Origin: a virus
IMG/VR virus record: IMGVR_UViG_3300033153_010718
Span: 24,839 to 88,838 of that record
Reading direction: 5' to 3' (one strand)
Length of the DNA stretch: 64,000 nucleotides
Both the position numbers and the translations under genes were made by a program. Position 1 is the stretch's first letter. Each line of letters starts with the position of its first letter. Positions 8,201 through 15,543 of this stretch are shown here, in pieces. Under the pieces are notes generated by a model, which had not been told where the DNA came from, searched no databases, and worked only from the letters and a program-made list of their open reading frames with translations.

Positions 8201-9181
8201 GTAGAGCTTGACCGCCGCCGCATCAAGCGAAGCCAGCGGCGAATTGGCCTTGTCAATCACATCGGCAGCGCTGTGCGCCCACGCTTTGAATACCTGCTGC
8301 CACTTCTCCTCTGTGCCAGCTTCGTGACCGCCAAACGCATAGCCGGGAGGACTGGGAAGCGACTTGTTGAGCTTCTTGATCGCAGTCTCGAATTCGCGTG
8401 CCGCTTTCACGCCCTTGCGCGCGGGCGCGAGTATCGCCTTCCAGTCCTTCGGCAGATCGCCGGCCTTCGCGCGCGGGTATTTCTTGAGGAGCTGCTTGTC
8501 GGACTTGTCGGCCTCGATCAGCGTAGTCGGCCGCGGCTCGCCAGCTGCGCGGGCGAAGAGGTTGACCGCATCGAGCGCGGCCTCCTGCTTTGGCGAGTAG
8601 CTGTTCTGTACCCGGAGTCGGCCGGCCTTCTTCCGAACAGGCTCCTCGTAGTGAACCCAAACCACGTCGTTCGACTTCTTCGCCGCGAACGCCTGAGCAT
8701 CCTTCTTGTGCCGGAAGGCGACGATGCCGCGGCCGTCGGCCCAGAGCATGACGAACGCCTTGCCCTCCTCGGCGGTCGCCGGCCACTCCGGCTTGAAGTC
8801 GGCGCTCTCCGCGTGAATGAGCGGAGCGCCCCGCGCGAACTTCTTCTGCGTCTGCATGTCGTCCATGCGCGCCGAGATCGGGTCGGCGCACGCCTGGCAG
8901 AGGTAGGACCACCTGCCCCACGCGCCCTTACGCATCGTGGTCGCCGCAATCTGGCCCCGTCCCGCGTGCCGGCACTTCTCGCACCCCGCCCCGCTCGGCG
9001 GCACCGCCTCGACGACGCCCTCCCGCTTGACGCCGGGAATCCCTCCCCGGTGCCCCCAAAGGCGCGCGCGGACCTCTTGCCACATCTCGCTGTTGACTTC
9101 CCGGGAAGCGCCCACGATGTCATCGGCGAGCTTCTGGTCCTCGGAACTCAGATCCTCGGTCAGCCGCGCGAAGAGGCTCAC
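5264..9181 (-). CDS. Giant multidomain protein: zincin motif plus 2H phosphoesterase
   Basis: 1305 aa, from GTG 9181 (MSLFARLTE), overlapping the upstream stop by four bases. About residues 55-85 hold a four-Cys zinc site (CEKC, then CQAC). HELAH at about 558-562 is a metallopeptidase-type HExxH. Residues about 740-885 look like a 2H phosphoesterase / 2'-5' RNA ligase domain, with the paired H-x-T signatures HYT (H765) and HAT (H861). The C-terminal third is basic and repetitive and ends SLKSLRTRKK. LTE sites at residues 6-8, about 930 and 1073 match the T4-type prohead protease consensus LxE, so it may be a processed virion or ejected protein. Such 2H domains can cleave cyclic or linked nucleotides. 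Confidence 0.85.
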   Translation of the reverse strand: MSLFARLTEDLSSEDQKLADDIVGASREVNSEMWQEVRARLWGHRGGIPGVKREGVVEAVPPSGAGCEKCRHAGRGQIAATTMRKGAWGRWSYLCQACADPISARMDDMQTQKKFARGAPLIHAESADFKPEWPATAEEGKAFVMLWADGRGIVAFRHKKDAQAFAAKKSNDVVWVHYEEPVRKKAGRLRVQNSYSPKQEAALDAVNLFARAAGEPRPTTLIEADKSDKQLLKKYPRAKAGDLPKDWKAILAPARKGVKAAREFETAIKKLNKSLPSPPGYAFGGHEAGTEEKWQQVFKAWAHSAADVIDKANSPLASLDAAAVKLYDMRTPRNVLAAAGHGSPASDLWMIFHRGVQSVIGISYGSNSTGPLEWAIERLGEGSKHLREIGDRVGGGEQKAYYKLNWYVVETTVMQRVHEIRRAVDFGIDWLHRAYPFFAKKVADTKRHRVELGRAGPMLLYAEFGQRQLEADGDELRKSYDFFRHACGLALKLYQQAGVGSKGLAGPVTLMWRDKTDGSAGRYSSSTNRLIVYADQIGLADGKVRDVGIADASWTLVHELAHRVYYKGLSANGRNFWNKMLWAMGKPLTRDMKLGIVTDVAKRRKDDRFKVMDTVPSSWGRDYSLKGDDATLVGSLSWWFQDQYAYQDYDYLVAWLEKKKHTDELPTNYANATPREAWPEAVTGTLLRRARSKRGRKPSEFLQAMVRRLFGQVRESEEDEELDVLDEEREADANDNTTCGVFLPVPHNIARLFPDKSEEDDSVPHYTLLFAGDLSAADYDKLVKVVRRVSRGYEPFTMTMKHYSEFVNNDGQTIPHMGATPNLGGLHSDLRMAAEAAGIPIAHTYGPEEAELPYAEQFKTHATLAYVDADELPYKGPRPEGSWRVTELEVWGWEKYRTLLGKTAIDQPTGERSMPANLDRTMEELELDASALTEADVLYGRAKGVKASFNAKRAALKIADAAASKSKLAKSHKLTAKQVAGLLAIYELRAVLRGFTQPGHKRKKIEVHDTFASSMQQRGLGTREFAGGPQDDKGTYTVFTLTPKGVAVVEQLAEIWADAYMNSLRLSEQDVGLTEATDFLPDSAKAWLDKNIVGIIKKRLKLDMKMSPGHPSYGSKTSYSAYLVPTGSTKLAYGNLYVLSVLNLGPRRWAVQLSPKGEPNYLLAVSKAGKTVADALKTLKLKIKAEKEGGYQGTLSKGDRIKGVFLGQEFTGRVSPLSGAHGLFIDFDTPLQGTGGASDMRDGALFDRHKRAGAYNYGSKKTGKWRTTILDKLSEESLFDRVIVGEQAPEGLKRRSLKSLRTRKK

Positions 9182-9672
9182 CTGACCTCCATCCTGAAAG
9201 GCCCATCGCCGTCGATGCCGAAGCGCTTGCGATACTGCCGGTCGTCGGGGTCCACAACGACCTCGAACGAGTGGCCAACACCGGCGGTGTCGCGAATGTA
9301 CTCCAGGAGCTTCCGCAAGCCGCCCTCGTCGCCGCGCACGGAGACCTTGAAGCTCGTGTCCCACTCCTTCTCTTCGATGACGATCGGCGTACCCCGCTCA
9401 CCGCGCTTGACCTTGAACACCGCGTCGCCGCCGGTGCTGACGTAAGCGCCCTCAACGAACGGCCGACCCAACAAGCTCTTGAGCTTGGCGAAAATACGGT
9501 CACGAACCTGGCCCTGGTTGAACCCTTCCTCGGTTCGCGGCCCCAGAATCTCCGTCCACTCCTCGTGGTTGAACAGGTAGCACGGGTCCACGACGATCAC
9601 CGACCCGGTGTCCACCGGCACGTCGTACTGGCCGAACTCTCCTTCGCACAGCACGCGATCGTAGAGGCTCAT
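9178..9672 (-). CDS. Virion-set protein, DUF4241-like/unknown
   Basis: 164 aa. It begins MSLYDRVLCEGEFG, the same leader pattern as MSLFARLTE in the next gene and MNLHSRLMTEGE at 10298, and LCE fits an LxE processing site. The body is beta-rich (GSVIVVDPCYLFNHEEW, KVSVRGDEGGL), recalling proteins that coordinate a ligand in a jelly-roll-like fold; no family is assigned. Coupled to both neighbours by ATGA and GTGA overlaps. Confidence 0.75.
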   Translation of the reverse strand: MSLYDRVLCEGEFGQYDVPVDTGSVIVVDPCYLFNHEEWTEILGPRTEEGFNQGQVRDRIFAKLKSLLGRPFVEGAYVSTGGDAVFKVKRGERGTPIVIEEKEWDTSFKVSVRGDEGGLRKLLEYIRDTAGVGHSFEVVVDPDDRQYRKRFGIDGDGPFRMEVR

Positions 9673-10298
9673 TTCGCCGCCTTCTTCTTGATGGTCTTGA
9701 GCGGCCGGCGCTCTGGCCAGCTGGACTCTTGCCGGTTCCGCTTTCTGGCCCGGTTCCGCTTGGCGAGCCACTTCTCGTAGACCTTGGTGCCCGGCTTGAG
9801 CAGGCTCACGGCCACGGAACCGCAGCGCTCGGCGCGCTCCTCGGACCACTGGCGTTTCTTGGAGCCCCTCTTCTCGCGCGCGCTGATGGCCGCGTCGAGC
9901 TTGCGCCTGAGCGCCGCCGCCTGAGCCGCAGTCTCCGGTCCCTGCTTGCCGGAGTTGAGCCGCTGGAGCTGCGAAAGCACCCGACTGACGTCATCCTCAC
10001 CGAGCCGCCCGCACCCGCCGACGTCCTCAGCCAGCTTCGACGCCATCTCGATCAGCTTCACGATCGGCACCACGTAGTCGAGGCCCGTCATGTAGCGCAA
10101 GCGGTGCTTGCGGATCTCGTCGGCCAGCTTCGGGTAGTCCTTGCAGCACTCCTCGGCGGCCTCGGCCATGTGACCAACGGCGAGCCACCGGTGCGCGGGA
10201 TAGTCCTGCCGCGTCTCGGACATCAGCGCGGCGGCTTGGCCGAGGTGCTTCAAAACACAAAGGAGGCAACTTTCCCTTAGCTCCTGGAGAACCTTCAT
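9669..10298 (-). CDS. Helical protein with basic RRPLKT tail
   Basis: 209 aa. Almost all helix: a Cys-containing N-terminal helix (ESCLLCVLKHLGQ), a central bundle, then a strongly basic C-terminal third (KKRQWSEERAERC, KRNRARKRNR) ending ERRPLKTIKKKAAK. RRPLKT also occurs in the Nudix protein at 457. Probably nucleic-acid-binding or packaged with DNA; inference from charge and neighbours only. Confidence 0.75.
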   Translation of the reverse strand: MKVLQELRESCLLCVLKHLGQAAALMSETRQDYPAHRWLAVGHMAEAAEECCKDYPKLADEIRKHRLRYMTGLDYVVPIVKLIEMASKLAEDVGGCGRLGEDDVSRVLSQLQRLNSGKQGPETAAQAAALRRKLDAAISAREKRGSKKRQWSEERAERCGSVAVSLLKPGTKVYEKWLAKRNRARKRNRQESSWPERRPLKTIKKKAAK

Positions 10299-10561
10299 CA
10301 GTGCGCCCCCATGGCGGCTTTCGCGAGGTGAACGAGCGAAGCGGCAGTCTCGCTGTCCTTGTAGGTGCTCTTGGCCTGACCGGCGATGGTCGAGAGCACG
10401 GCGCGGGAGATGTAGGCGTTCTGCATCTCCGGCGTCAGGCGCGCCCAGCCTGCTCCCCACTGCGCCTTCGCGCTCTTGCGCGCCGCGCCAACGGTCTGGC
10501 CGATCCAAGCCTTGTCCGGCTGCGCTTCGCCCTCGGTCATGAGCCTGCTGTGGAGATTCAC
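10298..10561 (-). CDS. Small helical protein of the virion-like set
   Basis: 87 aa. Starts MNLHSRLMTEGEAQ, sharing the L-x-x-R-[LV]-x-x-E-G-E leader with the two genes downstream; the rest is amphipathic helix. First gene of the four-gene string ending at 5264. GTG start with GGGGGCG upstream. Confidence 0.7.
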   Translation of the reverse strand: MNLHSRLMTEGEAQPDKAWIGQTVGAARKSAKAQWGAGWARLTPEMQNAYISRAVLSTIAGQAKSTYKDSETAASLVHLAKAAMGAH

Positions 10562-10622
10562 GGGATCGCCCCCTTAGCCGCTCCCATGTTCTCTGCTGGA
10601 GGCGTCGGAGGCAAGCAAAGGC

Positions 10623-10871
10623 TCAAGCCAGCTCGCCCAGCATGTCCACGGCGCTTCTGGCCTTGACCGGCACCCAGTCGTCGTGGTCGTAGACGCCTTT
10701 GAACGGCACGCGCTGGGCCCGGTCCGCGGCCGGGTTGTCCCGGTTCCGGTTGAAGGCGCGCGCTTGGCCGCTCGACAACCGCTGTACGAAGTCGGGCTCA
10801 GGCCAAAATCCGGCCGTGCGGCGTTCAGCGCAGTTCACGGTGCTGCAGTCGCAAGCCCGGTCCCACTTCAC
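10623..10871 (-). CDS. Small Cys-containing protein with AVD tail
   Basis: 82 aa. N-terminal CDCSTVNC cluster may bind metal; the middle is Arg/Asn-rich (RAFNRNRDN). Ends ARSAVDMLGELA. Last gene of the 10.6-18.7 kb minus array. Confidence 0.75.
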   Translation of the reverse strand: MKWDRACDCSTVNCAERRTAGFWPEPDFVQRLSSGQARAFNRNRDNPAADRAQRVPFKGVYDHDDWVPVKARSAVDMLGELA

Positions 10872-11215
10872 GACAGCCGGGCCAGCCGCTCTACCGCCGA
10901 CGTCCCGACGTGCTCGTCGAGGCGGTCGATTCTGAGCTGCAGCGCCTTGCGTATCTGCATTTGCGGGCAGCAGGCGCGCGCATCGCGCAGGATGTCGCGG
11001 AGGACCACGACGTAGGACGGCGGCCACGTCGTCACGTCAATCCGAACCTCTCCGCGGCTGGTCTCGTCGCTGTCGTCCAGCGCCTTCGCGATCTGGAGCA
11101 GCGCGGCGTAGGGCGGCGGGCGGCCGAGCAGATCGCGCCAAAGTCCGGCGTCCGTGCGTTCCCGCAGGCGCGGCCGGATCTCGGCGCAGATTCGTTTGGT
11201 CAGGTGCAGCTTCAC
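10868..11215 (-). CDS. Helical protein with AVD tail
   Basis: 115 aa. Its N-terminus (MKLHLTKRICAEIRP) is paralogous to that of the next gene upstream (MKVHLATKISAIHV). Ends GTSAVERLARLS. GTG start overlaps the upstream TGA and has GAAGAG as Shine-Dalgarno. Confidence 0.75.
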   Translation of the reverse strand: MKLHLTKRICAEIRPRLRERTDAGLWRDLLGRPPPYAALLQIAKALDDSDETSRGEVRIDVTTWPPSYVVVLRDILRDARACCPQMQIRKALQLRIDRLDEHVGTSAVERLARLS

Positions 11216-11655
11216 AACTCTTCGGCGTTGTAGTAAATATCGGCGATGCGCTGGCACTTCCACTCCCGGCCCTCGCGCATGTCCAGCTCTTTCTTACGAT
11301 CCGTGATCCTGCGCTGCCGCGAGACCAGCTGGTCGTCGCCGCCGAGGTCGGCCAACATCGTGATCGGATCGCCGCGGTCCAACGGTTCCCAATCGTCCAG
11401 CTTCTTGGCCAGTACCAGAGCCATCGGAGTGCCGCTGTAGTTGTAGACGCGCGTCTCGTAGACCGGCTCGTCGGTCTCCAGATCGAACTTCACCAGGTTG
11501 CTGGCGGCGATGAACGGCTGCTCCCAGGCCCGGTGCTCTTGCTCGAACTCCGGCGTGCGGCGGTGAATGCCCCACGTCTCGTTCTTGGGGCCCAGCAGGA
11601 ACGGCCTGATCGCAACGTGGATCGCGCTTATCTTGGTCGCCAAATGCACCTTCAT
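11212..11655 (-). CDS. Hypothetical protein with internal tail-like motif
   Basis: 147 aa. Beta-strands in the middle (VKFDLETDEPVYETRVYNY) and a variant motif DPITMLADLGGDD near residue 95, followed by ~40 charged residues. DPIT-x-LADL closely matches the DPITRLGDLA endings at 58.2 kb, so the motif here is internal. Confidence 0.7.
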   Translation of the reverse strand: MKVHLATKISAIHVAIRPFLLGPKNETWGIHRRTPEFEQEHRAWEQPFIAASNLVKFDLETDEPVYETRVYNYSGTPMALVLAKKLDDWEPLDRGDPITMLADLGGDDQLVSRQRRITDRKKELDMREGREWKCQRIADIYYNAEEL

Positions 11656-11909
11656 GCCACAACTCGCACGAGATCGCCCATGGTCGAGATGACATCACCG
11701 TCCTCTAGCTCGACCTCTGTGCAACCAATCGGCCGATCGGGGTCGGAAACCGGGGCGACGACGATGACCGGCGCAAGGTCCAGCCGTTTCGGGTCGCCGA
11801 TGATCTTCACCACAAACCCGTTCTGGCCCACGACGTTCGGCCGAATCGGCCGCGGCCACGCCTTCTGCAACTTCCTGATCCGCACGAGCGAGCCAATCTC
11901 GATCTTCAT
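11652..11909 (-). CDS. SH3-like small barrel protein
   Basis: 85 aa. Reads as a KOW/SH3-like barrel (IGSLVRIRKLQ, NGFVVKIIGD, CTEVELEDGD) and ends DVISTMGDLVRVVA, a divergent AVD tail. TAGAAC sits 6 nt before its ATG, so the mRNA could start at the A of the start codon. Confidence 0.72.
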   Translation of the reverse strand: MKIEIGSLVRIRKLQKAWPRPIRPNVVGQNGFVVKIIGDPKRLDLAPVIVVAPVSDPDRPIGCTEVELEDGDVISTMGDLVRVVA

Positions 11910-12262
11910 ACGGTTGTTCTACCCAGGTCGATCGAACCCAGCCGCTCAACACCGCCCATCCCCTCCAGCATCTCGGCGCGTTCGCGCAGCGCCTTGCCGG
12001 TGCCGGAGAGCGCCGGAAACTCCGACACCAGCCGAAAGGCGCGCGCGTAGGCGTCGTGCATGAGCACCGGCACGCGGATCGTGCGAACCTTGATCCCGTC
12101 GAGGTGGATGCGCGGCGATTCCAGCGGCGGGCGCGGCAGCGCTCGCATGACGGAGGCCAGCTCCTCATCGTCCGGGTTCTCCCACAGGATGTGAGCCAGC
12201 CCGCAGCGCAGCATCATGAGCTGAACACCGGTCAGCTTGATCGGTGTGCCGGATTTCTTCAC
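11906..12262 (-). CDS. Helical protein, divergent tail
   Basis: 118 aa. Starts at GTG 12262, 6 nt after TAGAAC. Helical N-terminus (LTGVQLMMLRCGLAHIL), and near the end GGVERLGSIDLG resembles a weak AVD tail. No family. Confidence 0.68.
   Translation of the reverse strand: MKKSGTPIKLTGVQLMMLRCGLAHILWENPDDEELASVMRALPRPPLESPRIHLDGIKVRTIRVPVLMHDAYARAFRLVSEFPALSGTGKALRERAEMLEGMGGVERLGSIDLGRTTV
11916..11921 (-). promoter_or_regulatory. GGGTAGAAC element, 6 nt from ATG
   Basis: Minus strand GGGTAGAAC, 6 nt, ATG 11909. It lies inside the last codons of the upstream gene (LGRTTV), so an internal promoter. Confidence 0.65.
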
Positions 12263-12268
12263 GACCCT

Positions 12269-12274
12269 GTTCTA
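12269..12274 (-). promoter_or_regulatory. GGGGTAGAAC element, 6 nt from GTG
   Basis: Minus strand GGGGTAGAAC, 6 nt, GTG 12262, showing that the spacing also holds for GTG starts. Confidence 0.65.
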
Positions 12275-12310
12275 CCCCGGCTCTTGCCCATCACCGGCCG
12301 ATCTGTGAGC

Positions 12311-12823
12311 CTAACCACAGGAAGAGTCGTCGCTACCGTCGTCTGGCGCCAGCGCGGCCAAAGCGTCGATCACGGACACGTGCGCCAGGATCGCGGCACA
12401 GACCGCCTCGAACGCACGACCTTCCCACTTGGCAATGCGCTTCACCGCCGCTCGTCCCATCTCCACGAAGTTCTCGCCGCTGTTGAATTGCTCCTTCAGG
12501 ATGACGCAGACGTACGGCTTGTATCGGTAGCGCTTGCCTTTGGGTGGATAGTACTGGTGATAGCCGCCGGAGCCGCAAGAGCGCCGCCAGTCGGTGGCGA
12601 GCATGTAGCTCTTGATCCACGTCCAGTCCAGGCTCTCGATGAGCTGCGCTCGGCGGTCGTCGCGGTAGACATCCGCGAGCCACTCGGCAACATCGTCCTT
12701 CGAGTGCGCCTTCTCGTCCGAGAACGCGAGCATTAGCTTGCGAACGATCGGCACGAGCGCCGGCCGCAGATCGATCTCGGTCGCGCCAGCTGGAACTTGC
12801 ACAACGAACGGATCCCCGGTCAC
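12311..12823 (-). CDS. Hypothetical protein with AVD tail variant
   Basis: 170 aa. Contains a Tyr/Gly/Lys-rich middle (GGYHQYYPPKGKRYRYK) and a helical C-terminus with VSVIDALAALAPDD near the end. Coupled by GTGA to the gene before it. Unknown role. Confidence 0.72.
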   Translation of the reverse strand: MTGDPFVVQVPAGATEIDLRPALVPIVRKLMLAFSDEKAHSKDDVAEWLADVYRDDRRAQLIESLDWTWIKSYMLATDWRRSCGSGGYHQYYPPKGKRYRYKPYVCVILKEQFNSGENFVEMGRAAVKRIAKWEGRAFEAVCAAILAHVSVIDALAALAPDDGSDDSSCG

Positions 12824-13113
12824 GTCCCCCACGCCTCCTCGGACAGCCGCGCCTTTTCGCGCAGCCAACGCCAGTAGCCGTCCTCCGTTCGCTTGCCGAT
12901 CATCATGTAGTGCGGCGCGTGCGTCCCGTCGATGACCTTCTGCTCCATCGCGGTCAGGCCCATCACACAATCGCCTTCGTGGTCTCTCGCGCGTACGCAA
13001 CGCGACCACGCGGGCGAGCCGACGTAAAAGGCAAGAGACGTCGCGCTGCCGTCCCCGCACCGGAAGAGGTGGGCCAGGCGATCGACAGCGCTCTTGACCT
13101 CCTCAGTCATCAT
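12820..13113 (-). CDS. Small protein with the AVD motif at its N-terminus
   Basis: 97 aa. The motif is at the start (EEVKSAVDRLAHLFRCGDG, residues 4-22) instead of the end, followed by a Cys-containing domain (SRCVRARDHEGDC) and WRWLREKARL. A relocated copy of the motif is strong evidence that it is a portable module. Confidence 0.75.
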   Translation of the reverse strand: MMTEEVKSAVDRLAHLFRCGDGSATSLAFYVGSPAWSRCVRARDHEGDCVMGLTAMEQKVIDGTHAPHYMMIGKRTEDGYWRWLREKARLSEEAWGT

Positions 13114-13315
13114 CCTCCCGCACCAGGTCCCCGAGTTGATCTACGGCCGAGCGCGGCGGGCCGAACGCCGTCACGGTAATCTCGTCGTGGATAGTGGAGA
13201 ACACCGGGCCGAGCTTCGTGACCCCGGCCGTCGCGATCTTCATCGAGGCGGCTAGGCGCTTGAAGGCCGGGAGCAACTGCGCGAAGGCGTCGGAGGTGTT
13301 GGTCTGCCGGCTCAT
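13103..13315 (-). CDS. Small protein with canonical AVD tail
   Basis: 70 aa; helical N-terminus and a short beta part (DEITVTAFGPP) then RSAVDQLGDLVREDDD. Start overlaps the upstream stop (ATGA). Confidence 0.75.
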   Translation of the reverse strand: MSRQTNTSDAFAQLLPAFKRLAASMKIATAGVTKLGPVFSTIHDEITVTAFGPPRSAVDQLGDLVREDDD

Positions 13316-13584
13316 GGTTCCACCACCCGCGCCAGCCGGTCTACCGCAGACCAGGGCTCGTAGACCGGCTCCAGATGCGAGTCCAGCATGCCCTCCCCGA
13401 GCCGGAACGTGATGTTGAACCGCTGCACCAACGAGGGGCACGTCTCGCGCAATCGTAGGATCGTGCCGAACGCGACGCGCTGCCAGTCCCAGGGCGCCAA
13501 GCCGTCCGCCGGCTCCAAGCACTCGCACTCCTCGATCGTTCGGGCCACCAGAACTTTCTCGGCGTGGGTCGGTTCTTCGGTCAC
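13312..13584 (-). CDS. Small protein with AVD tail
   Basis: 90 aa from GTG 13584 (GTGA overlap). CECLEP segment, then a beta-rich part, ending WSAVDRLARVVEP. No family. Confidence 0.73.
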   Translation of the reverse strand: MTEEPTHAEKVLVARTIEECECLEPADGLAPWDWQRVAFGTILRLRETCPSLVQRFNITFRLGEGMLDSHLEPVYEPWSAVDRLARVVEP

Positions 13585-13868
13585 GGTACGACCCGCCACG
13601 GCAAGCGCGGAGGCGAGGGCGCGCCGGGCCGCACCAGATCTGCGAGCCGGTCTACCGCCGAGCGCCGGTCCTGGTAACAGGCCATGGCCATGGCCGTCGC
13701 CATGTAGTTGACCGCGTCGTTCGCCTCCCGCCGCATCCTGTCAACACGGGTCTCGAAGTGTTGGAGTTCGGCGGCGAAACTGGGGGACGCCGGCTCCATG
13801 AAATGCGCCGGCACCACGAGCGCCTTGCTCATCATCAGATTGCGCAGGCGCTCGTATTCCTCCCTCAT
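13581..13868 (-). CDS. Coiled-coil-like protein with AVD motif
   Basis: 95 aa. Long helices (EEYERLRNLMMSK, ETRVDRMRREANDAV) then RRSAVDRLADLVRPG, followed by a Pro-rich 12-residue extension. ATG start in an ATGA overlap. Confidence 0.75.
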   Translation of the reverse strand: MREEYERLRNLMMSKALVVPAHFMEPASPSFAAELQHFETRVDRMRREANDAVNYMATAMAMACYQDRRSAVDRLADLVRPGAPSPPRLPWRVVP

Positions 13869-14212
13869 GGTTCGTTCCTCCCAACATCGCCCAGCAGGTC
13901 CACCGCGCTGATGCCGATAAGATCGGCCACGTCTCGCGCGATCCGCGCCATCTCGGCGCGGTGCTCATCCGGGCCGTGCACCACAGCGAAGCGCGCGAGC
14001 CAGTAGAGCGGTTCGACGAACGACGCGCGCTTGACCATCGTCCCCTCCGCGCGCCCTTGGCCCTGGAACAGCAGAAGTTCTGCGTCGGCGAGCGAGTAGA
14101 CCATCAGATGGCCGGGAACCGCCTCGCGAATCTGCTCCTCCCGGCAGACGGACATCAGGTCGAGCAGGTAGGCGCAGGCGGCAGCGCTGACCGGCACTCC
14201 ATCAGTCGGCAT
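13865..14212 (-). CDS. Helical protein with AVD tail
   Basis: 115 aa, hydrophobic helices in the first half, ends GISAVDLLGDVGRNEP. Unknown. Confidence 0.74.
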   Translation of the reverse strand: MPTDGVPVSAAACAYLLDLMSVCREEQIREAVPGHLMVYSLADAELLLFQGQGRAEGTMVKRASFVEPLYWLARFAVVHGPDEHRAEMARIARDVADLIGISAVDLLGDVGRNEP

Positions 14213-14465
14213 CGGCTAGCCCTCCCAGCAGGTCAACCGCGCTAGCCTCCAAGTACTCCTTCAGCATCCAATCGGCGTCTCGGTGCGCGAACGAGCGCAT
14301 CAGCTGTTTGTTGATCCGCGCCATGCGCTCCTCTGGGCACACGATCTCGAACAACTCCTGCCGTACCTTGGTATCGCCCGAGCGGGCGCGCTCGGTCAGT
14401 TCTGGATTCTCCTCGCACGCGGCGCACACACGCGCGGACCACGGCTCGCCCTTCCGCCAGGTCAC
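14202..14465 (-). CDS. Small protein with CxxC and AVD tail
   Basis: 87 aa. CAAC near residue 14 and a lone Cys, then helices, ending EASAVDLLGGLADAD. GTG start in a GTGA overlap. Confidence 0.74.
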   Translation of the reverse strand: MTWRKGEPWSARVCAACEENPELTERARSGDTKVRQELFEIVCPEERMARINKQLMRSFAHRDADWMLKEYLEASAVDLLGGLADAD

Positions 14466-14701
14466 GACACCAGCTCGCCGAGTTGATCCACCACGGAAAC
14501 GAGCACCAGACCGCCAGAGCGCCGATTGCCGGGCACGTGGCTCGCCACGCGTCCGTTATCGTCCCTGCGCGCACTCACGACAACCCTGTGCGGTTGAACA
14601 TCGACCGCGGTCACCGTTCCCATGCGCCGCCCGTAGGTTTCCCTGTGAACCTCCCCGGACCAGTAACACCAGGACACGCGGTCTCCAACGCGGAAGGTCA
14701 C
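14462..14701 (-). CDS. SH3-like barrel with AVD tail
   Basis: 79 aa. VGDRVSWCYW, then GTVTAVDVQPHRVVVSAR looks like the strands of a small barrel, ending SVVDQLGELVS. This barrel-plus-tail plan recurs through the window. Confidence 0.77.
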   Translation of the reverse strand: MTFRVGDRVSWCYWSGEVHRETYGRRMGTVTAVDVQPHRVVVSARRDDNGRVASHVPGNRRSGGLVLVSVVDQLGELVS

Positions 14702-14934
14702 ACCAGCTCCCCCAGCTTGTCCACAACGCCGAGCGGCCGGAGCAGGCCGACCACCTCGTGCGCGGGGTGGTCCGGCGTATCGTCGAAGCGGACTACGCAC
14801 GTCGCGCCCGCCTTCTCGGAGTAGCCGAGCACCGTGCCGCGCCGCCCGCCGAGAGACGCCGACTCTGGAATGCCCTCGACGCGGTCGCCGATCTTGAAGC
14901 GGTACCAGTAGTCGTCGCTGGGACGATCTTTCAT
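14698..14934 (-). CDS. SH3-like barrel with AVD tail
   Basis: 78 aa. FKIGDRVEG, GGRRGTVLGYSEKAGATCVVRFD (barrel strands), ending RPLGVVDKLGELV. Same layout as its downstream neighbour. Confidence 0.77.
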   Translation of the reverse strand: MKDRPSDDYWYRFKIGDRVEGIPESASLGGRRGTVLGYSEKAGATCVVRFDDTPDHPAHEVVGLLRPLGVVDKLGELV

Positions 14935-15338
14935 CGAGGCAGCGCCAGACTACCGAGCGCATCCACGGCCTGCAGACCGGTCGCGTTGATCATCTCCGTG
15001 ATGCGCCGCTCCAGGGCCGCGCGCACCTGCGGATTGGTCACCGGCTTCCGGTGCTGCGTCGGGCAGTCGTGCGAGTGGTCCGGCTCGTCCAGCGTGGACC
15101 TGATCAGCGAGAGCAAGAGCCGCACGCTCGGCAACGGCCACCCGTCGATGTCCTTGTAGACGCTGCCGCCGTACGTGCCCTTGTGAGAGCCGCTCATGAT
15201 GAAGCTGCTGACCCGCTGATAGTGCTCGTCGCCGGAGCGGGTATCGGTCGGACGTCCGTGCCAGTCCCATGAGCCGAACGTGCGCTTGAGCGCGCGACAC
15301 TGCGTCTTGCTGAACCGGACCTCGGTCTTAGGTCTCAT
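14931..15338 (-). CDS. Hypothetical protein with AVD tail
   Basis: 135 aa. Ser/Gly/Tyr-rich centre (MSGSHKGTYGGSVYKD), a Cys-His patch (DHSHDCPTQH), and GLQAVDALGSLALPR at the end. Unknown. Confidence 0.74.
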   Translation of the reverse strand: MRPKTEVRFSKTQCRALKRTFGSWDWHGRPTDTRSGDEHYQRVSSFIMSGSHKGTYGGSVYKDIDGWPLPSVRLLLSLIRSTLDEPDHSHDCPTQHRKPVTNPQVRAALERRITEMINATGLQAVDALGSLALPR

Positions 15339-15543
15339 CGACCAGCTCCGCCAGTTGATCGACCGCGGGCGCGGGCGCGAGACGATCGGGCGAGAAGACC
15401 CCGCCCTCTCCGTTGTTGAACTTCACGAACCAGCCGCCAGGTCCGTCACCGCCGCGGCTCGTGTCGCGGAGGATCCGACCGAGCATGCTCTGGTACTTCC
15501 CGCGCCGGCCGGTGTAGATGACCAGATCGCCCTCTTTCAGCAT
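15328..15543 (-). CDS. SH3-like barrel with AVD tail
   Basis: 71 aa. EGDLVIYTGRRGKYQSMLGRIL and GGWFVKFNNGEGGVF form barrel-like strands; ends APAVDQLAELVDET. Start taken at ATG in a TGATG overlap. Confidence 0.77.
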   Translation of the reverse strand: MLKEGDLVIYTGRRGKYQSMLGRILRDTSRGGDGPGGWFVKFNNGEGGVFSPDRLAPAPAVDQLAELVDET

